Part shown: positions 1-6,877 of the stretch, one piece after another
How positions within the stretch are numbered: the first letter of the stretch is position 1
How the letters are laid out: each line of letters starts with the position of its first letter
Assembly: GCA_041628615.1 (NCBI GenBank)
Contig: JBFKOW010000104.1
Coordinates: 1 to 12,684, forward strand
DNA: 12,684 bases
Origin: JAMWZF01 sp041628615
GTDB taxonomy: Bacteria; Pseudomonadota; Alphaproteobacteria; Rhodobacterales; Rhodobacteraceae
Direction of reading: 5' to 3'
Made by a program: the position numbers and the translations under genes
The notes under the pieces: generated by a model
Database searches by the model: none
What the model saw: the letters and a program-made list of their open reading frames with translations, nothing else
What the model was told of the DNA's origin: nothing

Positions 1-264
1 CTGTGGACCGACGCCGGCACCGGGGACGCCGCCGCGCCGCCGCGGACCTCGGAGGTGGTCATCTACATCCTGATCGTCTGGGCCGGGCTGATCCTCGCCG
101 CCGCGGTCCTCGCGCGGCTAGTCCGGCCCGACGCCGACGATCCCGACGCCGCAGAGGCCGACGCGGCCGGGGCCGGAAGCGCTCCCGCCGCCGAGACGGA
201 CGGGCGGCCGGGGAGCGGACTGGTGCGCGGACCGGGTAGCGAACCGGGGAGCGGACCGGCGTGA
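1..264 (+). CDS. C-terminal part of a small membrane-anchored protein (partial at the left edge)
   Basis: The frame is open from the first base and ends at TGA 262-264, so the true start probably lies outside the window. The GTG at 55 is the only convenient internal start. It has GGAG directly against it, with no spacing for a normal ribosome binding site, so I treat the gene as cut by the window edge. The visible 87 residues contain one clear membrane helix (about codons 20-41, starting VVIYILIVWAGLILA). A charged Asp/Glu/Ala-rich stretch follows, then a Gly/Pro/Ser tail with a near-repeat (GSGLVRGPGSEPGSG). A 13-bp direct repeat (208-220 and 244-256) underlies this tail. The stop overlaps the start of the transporter-kinase gene (GTGA), which suggests co-translation and perhaps a shared signalling role. 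I do not recognise the family. Confidence 0.6.
   Translation: MWTDAGTGDAAAPPRTSEVVIYILIVWAGLILAAAVLARLVRPDADDPDAAEADAAGAGSAPAAETDGRPGSGLVRGPGSEPGSGPA
246..251 (+). promoter_or_regulatory. Likely ribosome binding site of the transporter-kinase gene
   Basis: GGGGAG sits 9 bases before the GTG at 261, within the last codons of the preceding gene. It supports GTG 261 as the kinase start and fits translational coupling through the 4-bp overlap. Confidence 0.5.
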
Positions 265-2945
265 CGCTCACCTTCAACCTGCTGATCGGCGTCGCGCTGA
301 CCTATGCCGCGTTCCTGTTCCTCGTCGCCTTCGCCGCCGACCGGCAGGCGGCGCGGGGCCGGGGCCGGTGGCTGCGCTCCCCGGCGGTCTATACCCTGTC
401 GCTGTCGATCTACTGCACCGGCTGGACCTTCTACGGCGCGGTGGGATCGGCCGCCCGCTCGGGGCTGGAGTTCCTGACCATCTACCTCGGGCCGACCCTG
501 GTGATGGTGGGATGGTGGTGGCTGCTGCGCCGGCTGGTGCGGATCGGCCGCACCCACCGGATCACCTCGATCGCCGACCTGATCTCGTCCCGCTTCGGCA
601 AGTCCACCGCACTGGGGGTGCTGGTCACCTTGCTGGCGGTCATCGGGATCACGCCCTACATCGCCCTCCAATTGCAGTCCGTCACGGTGTCCTTCGCCGT
701 ATTCGCGGCCGTCGAGGGGGTGGACTGGACCGACCGCGAACTGGCGGTCGTGGCGCTCTGGGTCGCCGGCGGGCTGGCGCTCTTCACCATCCTGTTCGGC
801 ACCCGCAACCTCGACGCCAACGAGCGCCACCACGGCATCGTCACCGCGATCGCGGTGGAGGCGGTGGTCAAGCTGGGGGCGCTTCTCGCCGTCGGCGCCT
901 TCGTGGTCTGGGGGATCGCCGGCGGGGTTGGCGAGACGCTGGATCGGATCGACGCCAGCCGGATCGCCACCTGGGAACAGTCGGGCGGCCGCTGGGTCAC
1001 GCTCACTTTCCTGTCGGCGGCGGCCTTCGTCTGCCTGCCGCGGATGTTCCAGGTGATGGTGGTCGAGAACACCGCCGAGCGGACGCTGGCCACCGCGAGC
1101 TGGGCCTTTCCGCTCTACCTCCTGGCGATCAGCCTGTTCATCCTGCCGATCGCAGTGATCGGGCTGGACCTGATGCCCGCCGGGTCGAACCCCGATCTCT
1201 TTGTGCTGTCGGTGCCGCTGGCGGTGGGGCAGGACGGGCTGGCGATGCTGTCCTTCCTCGGCGGCTTCTCCTCGGCCACCTCGATGGTGATCGTGGCCAC
1301 GATCGCGCTGGCGACGATGGTGTCGAACCACATCGTGGTGCCGATCTGGCTGTCCTCGCACGGGTCGGGGGCGGTGATGTCGGGGGACGTGCGGCACGTG
1401 GTGGTGACGGCGCGGCGGCTCTCGATCATCGCGATCACCGGGCTGGGCTACATCTACTACCGGGCCACCGGCGGCAGCGCGGCGCTGGCCTCGATCGGTC
1501 TGATCTCCTTCGTCGGCATCACCCAGGTCCTGCCGGCGATGCTGGCCGGGCTGTTCTGGCGCGCCGCGACCCGGATCGGCGCGGCGCTCGGCCTGTGCAT
1601 CGGCTTTGCGGTCTGGGCCTGGACCCTGTTCCTGCCGACCTTCGGCCCCGAGGTGATTCCCGCCCACGTCATGCAGGACGGCCCCTTCGGCATCGGCTGG
1701 CTGCGGCCGCACGGCCTGTTCGGCGTCGCCGGGCTCGACCCGGTGGTCCACGCGGTGATGTGGTCGATGCTGCTCAACGCGGCGGGGGTCTTCGTCGGCT
1801 CGGCGCTGTCCTTCCCGCAGCCGCTCGAACGGCTGCAGGGGGCGCAGTTCGTGAACGTCTTCGAGCATTCCTCCACCGCCCGGACCTGGAGCCGGTCGGC
1901 GGCCAGCGCCGAGGACCTGCTGATCATGGTGCAGCGGATCATCGGCTCGGAGCAGGCGCAGGCGATCTTCCAGCAGGAGGCGGCCCGGCAAGGGGTGCAG
2001 GGCTTCCTTCCCGACGTGACGCCGGCCTTCGTCGAGAGCCTGGAGCGCACCCTCGCCGGGTCGGTCGGCGCGGCCACCGCCCACGCGATGATCGGCCAGA
2101 TCATCGAGGGCGCCAGCGTGTCGGTCGAGGACCTGATCGCGGTGGCCGACGAGGCCGCCCAGATCATGGAGTATTCCAGCCGGCTGGAGGCCAAGAGCCG
2201 CGAACAGGAGGCCACCGCCCGCGCCCTGCGCGAGGCCAACGCCAAGCTGACCGCGATCTCGATCCAGAAGGACGCCTTCCTGAGCCAGATCAGCCACGAG
2301 CTGCGCACCCCGATGACCTCGATCCGCGCGTTTTCCGAGATCCTGAGCGAGCCCGACCTCGAGGACGCCCAGCGCACCCGCTATGCCGGGATCATCCACG
2401 ACGAGGCGATGCGGCTGACCCGGCTGCTCGACGACCTGCTGGACCTCAGCGTGCTGGAAAACGGCCAGGTGACGCTGAACGTCGGCACCGGGCCGCTGTC
2501 GGCCCTGATCGAGCGGGCGATCGGCGCCGCGGCGGTCGGCGGCGCGATCGAGATCCGCCGCGACCCGGCCCGCGAGGCGCGGGTGGAACTGACCACCGAC
2601 CTCGACCGGCTGAGCCAAGTCTTCATCAACCTCATTTCCAACGCCCGCAAGTATTGCAGGGCCGAGCATCCGGTCCTGACCATCCGGGTCGGCCGGGCGG
2701 GCGGCGCCGACGTGGTGGACTTCATCGACAACGGCGAGGGGATTCCGACCGAGAGCCAGCGGCTGATCTTCGAGAAGTTCTCGCGCCTCGGCGATGCCGG
2801 CAAGGCCGGCGGGGCAGGACTCGGGCTCGCCATCTGCCGCGAGATCATGGAGCGTCTCGGCGGCCAGATCCGCTACCTGCACGGCGAGGCGGGCACCGCT
2901 TTCCGGGTGGTGCTGCCGCAGAGCGAGGCGCTGGCCGCGCAATAG
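261..2945 (+). CDS. Sodium/solute symporter-fused sensor histidine kinase (CbrA-like)
   Basis: The protein has 894 residues and starts at GTG, overlapping the previous stop by 4 bp. Residues about 1-520 form a multi-spanning SLC5/SSS transporter region, with family-type segments such as YCTGWTFYGAVG and IYLGPTLV. Residues about 540-625 resemble the STAC region that links such transporters to kinases. A helical, Glu/Ala-rich stretch (about 630-665) leads into the HisKA box SHELRTP with phospho-acceptor His679. The HATPase domain follows: N-box around Asn794 (LISNAR), G1 box DNGEGIP (823-829), the F-box region IFEKFSRLG and the G2 box GAGLGLAIC. All core kinase motifs are intact. In the CbrA family the transporter part senses or imports a nutrient and the kinase phosphorylates a response regulator. 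No PAS domain, receiver domain or neighbouring regulator is seen. The substrate cannot be told from the sequence. Confidence 0.93.
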   Translation: MTLTFNLLIGVALTYAAFLFLVAFAADRQAARGRGRWLRSPAVYTLSLSIYCTGWTFYGAVGSAARSGLEFLTIYLGPTLVMVGWWWLLRRLVRIGRTHRITSIADLISSRFGKSTALGVLVTLLAVIGITPYIALQLQSVTVSFAVFAAVEGVDWTDRELAVVALWVAGGLALFTILFGTRNLDANERHHGIVTAIAVEAVVKLGALLAVGAFVVWGIAGGVGETLDRIDASRIATWEQSGGRWVTLTFLSAAAFVCLPRMFQVMVVENTAERTLATASWAFPLYLLAISLFILPIAVIGLDLMPAGSNPDLFVLSVPLAVGQDGLAMLSFLGGFSSATSMVIVATIALATMVSNHIVVPIWLSSHGSGAVMSGDVRHVVVTARRLSIIAITGLGYIYYRATGGSAALASIGLISFVGITQVLPAMLAGLFWRAATRIGAALGLCIGFAVWAWTLFLPTFGPEVIPAHVMQDGPFGIGWLRPHGLFGVAGLDPVVHAVMWSMLLNAAGVFVGSALSFPQPLERLQGAQFVNVFEHSSTARTWSRSAASAEDLLIMVQRIIGSEQAQAIFQQEAARQGVQGFLPDVTPAFVESLERTLAGSVGAATAHAMIGQIIEGASVSVEDLIAVADEAAQIMEYSSRLEAKSREQEATARALREANAKLTAISIQKDAFLSQISHELRTPMTSIRAFSEILSEPDLEDAQRTRYAGIIHDEAMRLTRLLDDLLDLSVLENGQVTLNVGTGPLSALIERAIGAAAVGGAIEIRRDPAREARVELTTDLDRLSQVFINLISNARKYCRAEHPVLTIRVGRAGGADVVDFIDNGEGIPTESQRLIFEKFSRLGDAGKAGGAGLGLAICREIMERLGGQIRYLHGEAGTAFRVVLPQSEALAAQ

Positions 2946-2961
2946 GCAGGGCCGGCCGCCG

Positions 2962-2977
2962 TTAGAGCCGCGTTAAC
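2962..2977 (+). promoter_or_regulatory. Candidate CtrA binding site
   Basis: TTAG-N7-TTAAC differs by one base from the alphaproteobacterial CtrA consensus TTAA-N7-TTAAC. It lies 57 bp before the ATG of the FliM-like gene, in the 88-bp gap after the kinase. CtrA controls flagellar genes in this group, so the position makes sense. A single near-match is only suggestive. Confidence 0.4.
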
Positions 2978-3033
2978 CGAAGCTGGCCTAGGAACGGGGC
3001 ACAGGCGGCTGCACGGGACGGCGGATCACGGGA

Positions 3034-4242
3034 ATGCGTGGCGACACGGGACAGAAACTGCTCAAGCGCATGGCCGGGATGGCGGTGGCCGAGGATGACC
3101 GCGCGGTCCCCGAAACCCCGGCCCGGACCCTCCGGCTGGCTATGGCCCGGGCGGCGCAGTCGGCGCTCCGGCTGAAGCTGACGGTGACTTCGGTGGGCGA
3201 CGACAACGCCGCGCTGGACGACGTCGTCACCCGCTTCGACGAGGACCTGCTGCACGTCACCCTGAACGACGACGGCCAGCCGGCGGGCTATGCCGTCTTC
3301 GACCACGAGTTCCGCGCCGCCCTCGTCGAGGTGCAGATGACCGGGCGCCTTGCCGCCCGCCCCGCCGGCGACCGGCCGGTGACCGGCGCCGACGCGGCGC
3401 TGTGCGGCGTGCTGTTCACGGCGCTGGCCGACGATCTCTGCCGCCCCGATCGGCCGGGCCATTTCGGCCCGTGGGTGGAGCAGCTGTCGCCGGGCGGCCG
3501 CCTGATGGGGCCGCGCGCGGTCTCCCTCGCCTTGCCCGACGGCCATTACCGGGTGCTCGAATTCGGCGTCGACCTCGGCGTCGAGGGCCGGGCGGGCCGG
3601 CTCTGGCTGGTCCTGCCCGACCGCGCCGCGCCCAAGGCCAAGACACCGAAGCCGGCGGCGACGAACTGGGGCCGCGCCTTCTCGGTGGCGGTCCGGTCGG
3701 CCCCGGCGGACCTCAAGGCGGTGCTCTACCGCACCCGCCTGACGCTCCGCGAGGTGACCGCCTTCCGGCCCGGCATGGTCCTGCCGCTGCATGGTGTGAC
3801 GGTCGATTCGGTGGTGGTGGAGGGGCCGGGCCGCGAGATCGTGGGGCAGGGCCGGCTGGGGCAGGTGACCGGGATGCGGGCGGTGCGGATCACCTCGCGG
3901 GGCACCGCGATCCGGCCGCTGGCCCGTGCGCCGGGCGCCGGCGGCGCCAGCTACGGCGCCGGCGGGCTGCAATTGCCGGCATCGACGGACCTGCGCCACC
4001 CGTCCGAGGACCCGGCCGCGCCCGCCGCGGCTCTCGAAACGGCCCAGGCGACTGTCCCGGACATGGCCGGGGCAGGGGCGTCGGATCCCGTCGGACCGGG
4101 CGACCCGGGCGATGCGCCGCCCGAGGACCGGTTCAGCGAGCCTGCAGCGACGGCAGATGACGCGGATGGGGGCGGCGGCGGGAGCCAGCCGCTCGAACTC
4201 GACGACATGCCGGATCCCGACATCGTCGACGGAATGCGCTAG
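3034..4242 (+). CDS. FliM/FliN-family flagellar motor switch (C-ring) protein
   Basis: The protein has 402 residues. Residues about 30-195 match the middle domain of the divergent Rhodobacterales FliM-type proteins, with a TLRLAMARAAQ start and the pattern RAVSLALPDGHYRVLEFGVDLG. Residues about 222-290 form a SpoA/FliN-like C-terminal domain (LREVTAFRPGMVLPLHGV, then VGQGRLGQVTGMRAVRI). These proteins build the cytoplasmic C-ring that sets the direction or speed of flagellar rotation. The N-terminus lacks the short acidic CheY-P-binding motif of classical FliM. Residues about 291-402 are a Pro/Ala/Gly/Asp-rich, probably disordered tail ending in an acidic stretch. ATG 3034 was chosen because homology begins soon after it; the ribosome binding site is weak, and ATG 3070 is an alternative. 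No other flagellar gene is in view, so this may be a second, isolated FliM. Confidence 0.8.
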   Translation: MRGDTGQKLLKRMAGMAVAEDDRAVPETPARTLRLAMARAAQSALRLKLTVTSVGDDNAALDDVVTRFDEDLLHVTLNDDGQPAGYAVFDHEFRAALVEVQMTGRLAARPAGDRPVTGADAALCGVLFTALADDLCRPDRPGHFGPWVEQLSPGGRLMGPRAVSLALPDGHYRVLEFGVDLGVEGRAGRLWLVLPDRAAPKAKTPKPAATNWGRAFSVAVRSAPADLKAVLYRTRLTLREVTAFRPGMVLPLHGVTVDSVVVEGPGREIVGQGRLGQVTGMRAVRITSRGTAIRPLARAPGAGGASYGAGGLQLPASTDLRHPSEDPAAPAAALETAQATVPDMAGAGASDPVGPGDPGDAPPEDRFSEPAATADDADGGGGGSQPLELDDMPDPDIVDGMR

Positions 4243-4260
4243 GCCGGGGCGCGGGGCGCG

Positions 4261-4686
4261 TCAGCCCGGAGCGATGGCCTCCAGTTGCCGGGCCAGACCG
4301 CTCAGGTCGTATCCGGCGCGGGCCGCGGTCGCGACGATCGCCTCGGGCGACATCGCCCCCGACCTCGCCTGCGCCATGGCCCAGAGTATCGTCGACCGGT
4401 TCCCCGAGGCGCAGTAGGCCAGAACCTTGCCCTCGGCCGCCGCGTCCTCCTGCGCGTCCACGAGCGCCATGCCGAAGGCGGCATGGGAGAACGGGTTGTC
4501 GACGAAGGCGAGCCCCGCCGCCTCGGCGGCGGCGCGGATGGCGGCGGCGCCCACGGCTGCGGGCACCTCGGCGTCGGGCCGGTTGCAGATCACCTTGGTG
4601 AAGCCCGCCGCCTTGATCGCGGCAACGTCCTCGGCGGTGATCTGTCCGCTGACGCTGTAGGTCGGGCTGAGGGAACGTCCGATCAT
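4261..4686 (-). CDS. TIGR01244-family sulfur transferase / rhodanese-phosphatase-like protein
   Basis: The protein has 141 residues. The N-terminus (LSPTYSVSGQITAEDVAAIKAAGF) followed by VICNRPDAE is typical of the TIGR01244/DUF442 family, which has a tyrosine-phosphatase-like fold. The catalytic loop is YCASGNRS at 91-98, with Cys92 and Arg97. The C-x4-R spacing is that of rhodaneses rather than the C-x5-R of tyrosine phosphatases. Some relatives are fused to a metallo-beta-lactamase (persulfide dioxygenase-type) domain; this one is the stand-alone form of normal length. A role in sulfide or persulfide handling is likely for the family but unproven here. It converges on the FliM-like gene with 18 bp between stops, and faces away from the enoyl-CoA hydratase gene across 162 bp. 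No clear ribosome binding site precedes its ATG. Confidence 0.85.
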   Translation of the reverse strand: MIGRSLSPTYSVSGQITAEDVAAIKAAGFTKVICNRPDAEVPAAVGAAAIRAAAEAAGLAFVDNPFSHAAFGMALVDAQEDAAAEGKVLAYCASGNRSTILWAMAQARSGAMSPEAIVATAARAGYDLSGLARQLEAIAPG

Positions 4687-4848
4687 GCGCCGGTTCTAGG
4701 TCGGCGCGGGCGCCGCGTCCAGCGCCGTCGCGGCGCCGGCCCCGCCGCCCGTCGGCCCGGGGTGGGCCGCGGGCTTGCGCGACGCCCGGCCGGCGGCGCA
4801 GGATGCGACCACACGCAACCGGGACCGGGCGGCCCCGCCGCCCTCGGC
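4687..4848. other. Divergent intergenic region
   Basis: This 162-bp, very GC-rich gap lies between two divergent genes and should hold both promoters. I could not recognise a -35/-10 pair. A short perfect inverted repeat (GCGCCG, 3-base loop, CGGCGC at 4722-4736) is present, but such repeats are expected by chance at this base composition. Confidence 0.4.
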
Positions 4849-6207
4849 ATGACCAGACTGGCAGAGATCCACGGGCAGGACGGCATCGCGACCGTCACCT
4901 TCGCGCGATCGACGGGCAACGCGCTCACCGCCGACATGCGGCGGGCGCTGTGGGATGCCTTCGGCGAGATCGCGGCAGACCGGGGAAACCTCGCCGTGGT
5001 CCTGACCGGCGGCGGCGGGACGTTCTCTGGCGGGGCCGAGATCCGTGATCTTGGCGACCCCGAGCCGGCGCCAAGCCTCGCGGATCTCTGCGCCCGGATC
5101 GAGCGGATGACGGTGCCGGTCGTCGCTGCCCTCGCCGGTCCGGTGCTCGGTGCGGGTTTCGATCTCGCGCTCGCCTGCCACCACCGGATCGCGGCGCCCG
5201 ACGCCCTGCTGGCCCTGCCCGAGGTCACGCTGGGCCTGATCCCGACCGGCGGCGCGACGCAGCGCCTGCCGCGGCTGGTCGGCGCGGGAGCGGCGCTCGA
5301 CCTGTTGCTGTCGGGAAAGGCGCGCCGGGCATCGGCGCTGGCCCCGCTGCGCGGTCTGCTCGACGGTCTGGCCGAAGCGGACGTGACCGCGGCGGCGCGG
5401 CGGCATGCCCGGGCGCTGGCCGATGCCGACGAACCGCCGCGGCCGGTCTGCGCCCGGCGCGACGGGCTGGCGGATGCCCGCGCGAACCTCCGCGCCGTGA
5501 CCGACCGGCGCCACGCGGTCGCCGGCGCCCGGCTGTTCGCGCCGATGCGCATCGTCGATTGCGTCGAGGCGGCGCTGCTGTTGCCCTTCGACGCGGGGCT
5601 CGCATTTGAGGCGGACGCGGCCGCCCGGTGCCGGGCGCATCCGCAATCGAGGGCGCTGCGCCACGCCTTCGTCGCCGAGCGGACGATCGGCCGCGACCTG
5701 ATGGCGGCGACCGACACGGGCCGCCGGGTGGTGTCGCCGCGCGGCACCGCCGCCGTCGGCCGGTTGCAGCACGTCATGGGCGCGGTGGCCGAGCACCTCG
5801 TGGCCGCGGGCAAGCCCGCCGACCTGGTCGACCGGGCGATGATCGATTTCGGCTTCCTGCGGACCCCGTTCGGCGGCCGGGTGGGCGGCGCGGGCATCGC
5901 CGGCGACGCCATCGCCGCCCGCCTGGTCGCCGCGCTGATGGCGGAGGGCGGCCGGATCTGGGCCGAAGGAGGGGTCGATCGCGCCGCCGACATCGACGCG
6001 CTGGCCATCGCCGGGGCGGGGTTTCCGCGCCAGCAGGGCGGCCCGATGAAGGCGGCGGAACTGATCGGCCTCGTCGCGCTGCACAAGTCGATGCAGCGCT
6101 GGAAGGCGGAAAGCGCGCTGTGGGAGCCGCACCCGGTGCTGGCCGAAGCGATCAAGACCGCCGCCGGGTTCGACGGCGTCCGGCTGGTGCGGGCGCGGGC
6201 GGGGTGA
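4849..6207 (+). CDS. Enoyl-CoA hydratase/isomerase fused to 3-hydroxyacyl-CoA dehydrogenase C-terminal domains, without the NAD-binding domain
   Basis: The protein has 452 residues. Residues 1 to about 190 are a crotonase domain: oxyanion-hole segment FSGGAEI (59-65), GPVLGAGFDLALAC (97-110), LPEVTLGLIPTGGATQRLPRL (123-143, shown by its ends). Residues about 255-280 match the linker helix of FadJ-type bifunctional enzymes (CRAHPQSRALRHAFVAER). Such enzymes then have a Rossmann NAD-binding domain with GxGxxG. Here the sequence passes within about 20 residues into the helical 3HCDH C-terminal parts (AMIDFGFLRTPFG, about 330-342; DIDALAIAGAGFPRQQGGPM, 381-400). The protein is about 200-250 residues shorter than full-length bifunctional enzymes. 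The first catalytic Glu of hydratases is replaced by Asp105, while the second is kept (Glu125). Dehydrogenase activity is therefore unlikely, and hydratase activity may be altered. ATG 4849 fits the domain start but has no visible ribosome binding site. Confidence 0.85.
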   Translation: MTRLAEIHGQDGIATVTFARSTGNALTADMRRALWDAFGEIAADRGNLAVVLTGGGGTFSGGAEIRDLGDPEPAPSLADLCARIERMTVPVVAALAGPVLGAGFDLALACHHRIAAPDALLALPEVTLGLIPTGGATQRLPRLVGAGAALDLLLSGKARRASALAPLRGLLDGLAEADVTAAARRHARALADADEPPRPVCARRDGLADARANLRAVTDRRHAVAGARLFAPMRIVDCVEAALLLPFDAGLAFEADAAARCRAHPQSRALRHAFVAERTIGRDLMAATDTGRRVVSPRGTAAVGRLQHVMGAVAEHLVAAGKPADLVDRAMIDFGFLRTPFGGRVGGAGIAGDAIAARLVAALMAEGGRIWAEGGVDRAADIDALAIAGAGFPRQQGGPMKAAELIGLVALHKSMQRWKAESALWEPHPVLAEAIKTAAGFDGVRLVRARAG

Positions 6208-6225
6208 CGCCGGCCGGGCCGGGTC

Positions 6226-6441
6226 TCAACCCAGCGAGATGCCGACGATGACCGCCATCAGCCCGAGCACCGCGACGAACAGCGCCCCCATGTTGACCGG
6301 CAGCATCGCCGCGACCCGCGCCTTGAGGTCGGCCTCGTCCGTCGCGGTCCGCCGCGCTCGCGCCACCATGACCGCCGACCAGACGATCCCCGCGAGCCCG
6401 GCCACGCAGAGCGCGGCGCCGCCCCAGACAAGCATCGGCAT
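6226..6441 (-). CDS. Small two-helix membrane protein, unknown function
   Basis: The protein has 71 residues. The start at 6441 (MPMLVWGG) is chosen because GGGAGGA lies 5 bases upstream. The frame stays open further upstream, but that extension (RGAAGARAPGSSG) is low-complexity and lacks a comparable site. Two membrane helices are visible, at about residues 4-27 and 50-69. Between them is a charged loop (RARRTATDEADLKARVAAML). It is probably an inner-membrane protein. I do not recognise a named family. It converges on the enoyl-CoA hydratase-like gene with 18 bp between stops and is divergent from gapR. Confidence 0.75.
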   Translation of the reverse strand: MPMLVWGGAALCVAGLAGIVWSAVMVARARRTATDEADLKARVAAMLPVNMGALFVAVLGLMAVIVGISLG

Positions 6442-6582
6442 GTTGATCCTCCCGTTCGGCCCGCGCCCTGACGATCCGGGCGCCCTAGCGCCGGCCGCGC
6501 CGCGATGCAAGCTTGCCCGGCCCCCGGCAGGCCGCTAAGACGCCGGTCCGAAGCCCCCGAACACCTGCCGCCGAGGACCGCC
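6442..6582. other. Divergent intergenic region upstream of gapR
   Basis: These 141 bp separate the small membrane protein gene and gapR and should contain both promoters. A perfect 10-bp palindrome GCAAGCTTGC lies at 6507-6516, about 66 bp before the gapR ATG. It could be an operator, but no known regulator motif was recognised. The gapR ribosome binding site GAGGA is at 6573-6577. Confidence 0.45.
6447..6453 (-). promoter_or_regulatory. Ribosome binding site deciding the start of the small membrane protein
   Basis: GGGAGGA on the minus strand, 5 bases before the ATG ending at 6441. It rules against the longer upstream reading of the same frame. Confidence 0.75.
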
Positions 6583-6873
6583 ATGAGCCTGACCGACGAC
6601 ATCCCCGCCGACACCGGAGCCGCCTCCGGCCCCGATGCCACCTACCGCGTCACCGCCGACGAGCTGCGCCAGTTCATCGAGCGCTGGGAGCGGCTGGAGG
6701 CCGAGAAGAAGGACATCGCCGACCAGCAGAAGGAAGTGATGGCCGAGGCCAAGGGCCGGGGCTATGACACCAAGGTCATGCGCAAGGTCATCGCGCTGCG
6801 CCGTCGCGAGCCCGACGACATCGCCGAGGAAGAGGCGGTGTTGGAAATGTACAAGTCCGCCCTGGGAATGTGA
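6583..6873 (+). CDS. gapR: GapR-family (DUF2312) DNA-binding nucleoid protein
   Basis: The protein has 96 residues. Residues about 22-96 are a full DUF2312 domain: TADELRQFIERWERLEAEKK, then VMAEAKGRGYDTKVMRKVI, RLRR-like basic residues, and the typical end EMYKSALGM. In Caulobacter GapR is a nucleoid-associated protein that encircles overtwisted DNA ahead of polymerases and supports replication and cell-cycle gene expression; the same role is inferred here. The N-terminal 20 residues are a variable acidic extension. The start at 6583 is supported by GAGGA 5 bases upstream. The stop is only 4 bp from that of the convergent methyltransferase gene. The length is close to that of the Caulobacter protein. 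Confidence 0.93.
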   Translation: MSLTDDIPADTGAASGPDATYRVTADELRQFIERWERLEAEKKDIADQQKEVMAEAKGRGYDTKVMRKVIALRRREPDDIAEEEAVLEMYKSALGM

Positions 6874-6877
6874 CGGG

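Noticed and set aside
208..256. 13-bp direct repeat in the 3' end of the first gene
   Set aside because: It encodes a low-complexity Gly/Ser/Pro tail and lacks other copies nearby, so I see no reason to call a mobile element or attachment site.
63..2942. A 959-codon open frame on the minus strand opposite the transporter-kinase gene
   Set aside because: It is an artefact of strong GC third-position bias. The product is Arg/Gly/His/Pro-rich without domains, whereas the plus-strand frame has a complete kinase and transporter.
4722..4736. Hairpin-like inverted repeat GCGCCG-TCG-CGGCGC
   Set aside because: It has a short 6-bp stem and no T-tract, and is likely by chance at this GC content, so it is not called a terminator or operator.
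4285..4848. Extension of the enoyl-CoA hydratase-like frame upstream to 4285
   Set aside because: The extension runs antisense through the TIGR01244 gene and has no domain; the crotonase domain begins right after ATG 4849.
4696..6155. Two long minus-strand frames opposite the enoyl-CoA hydratase-like gene
   Set aside because: They are low-complexity Arg/Ala/Gly/Ser-rich sequences with no domain; the plus strand carries clear crotonase motifs.
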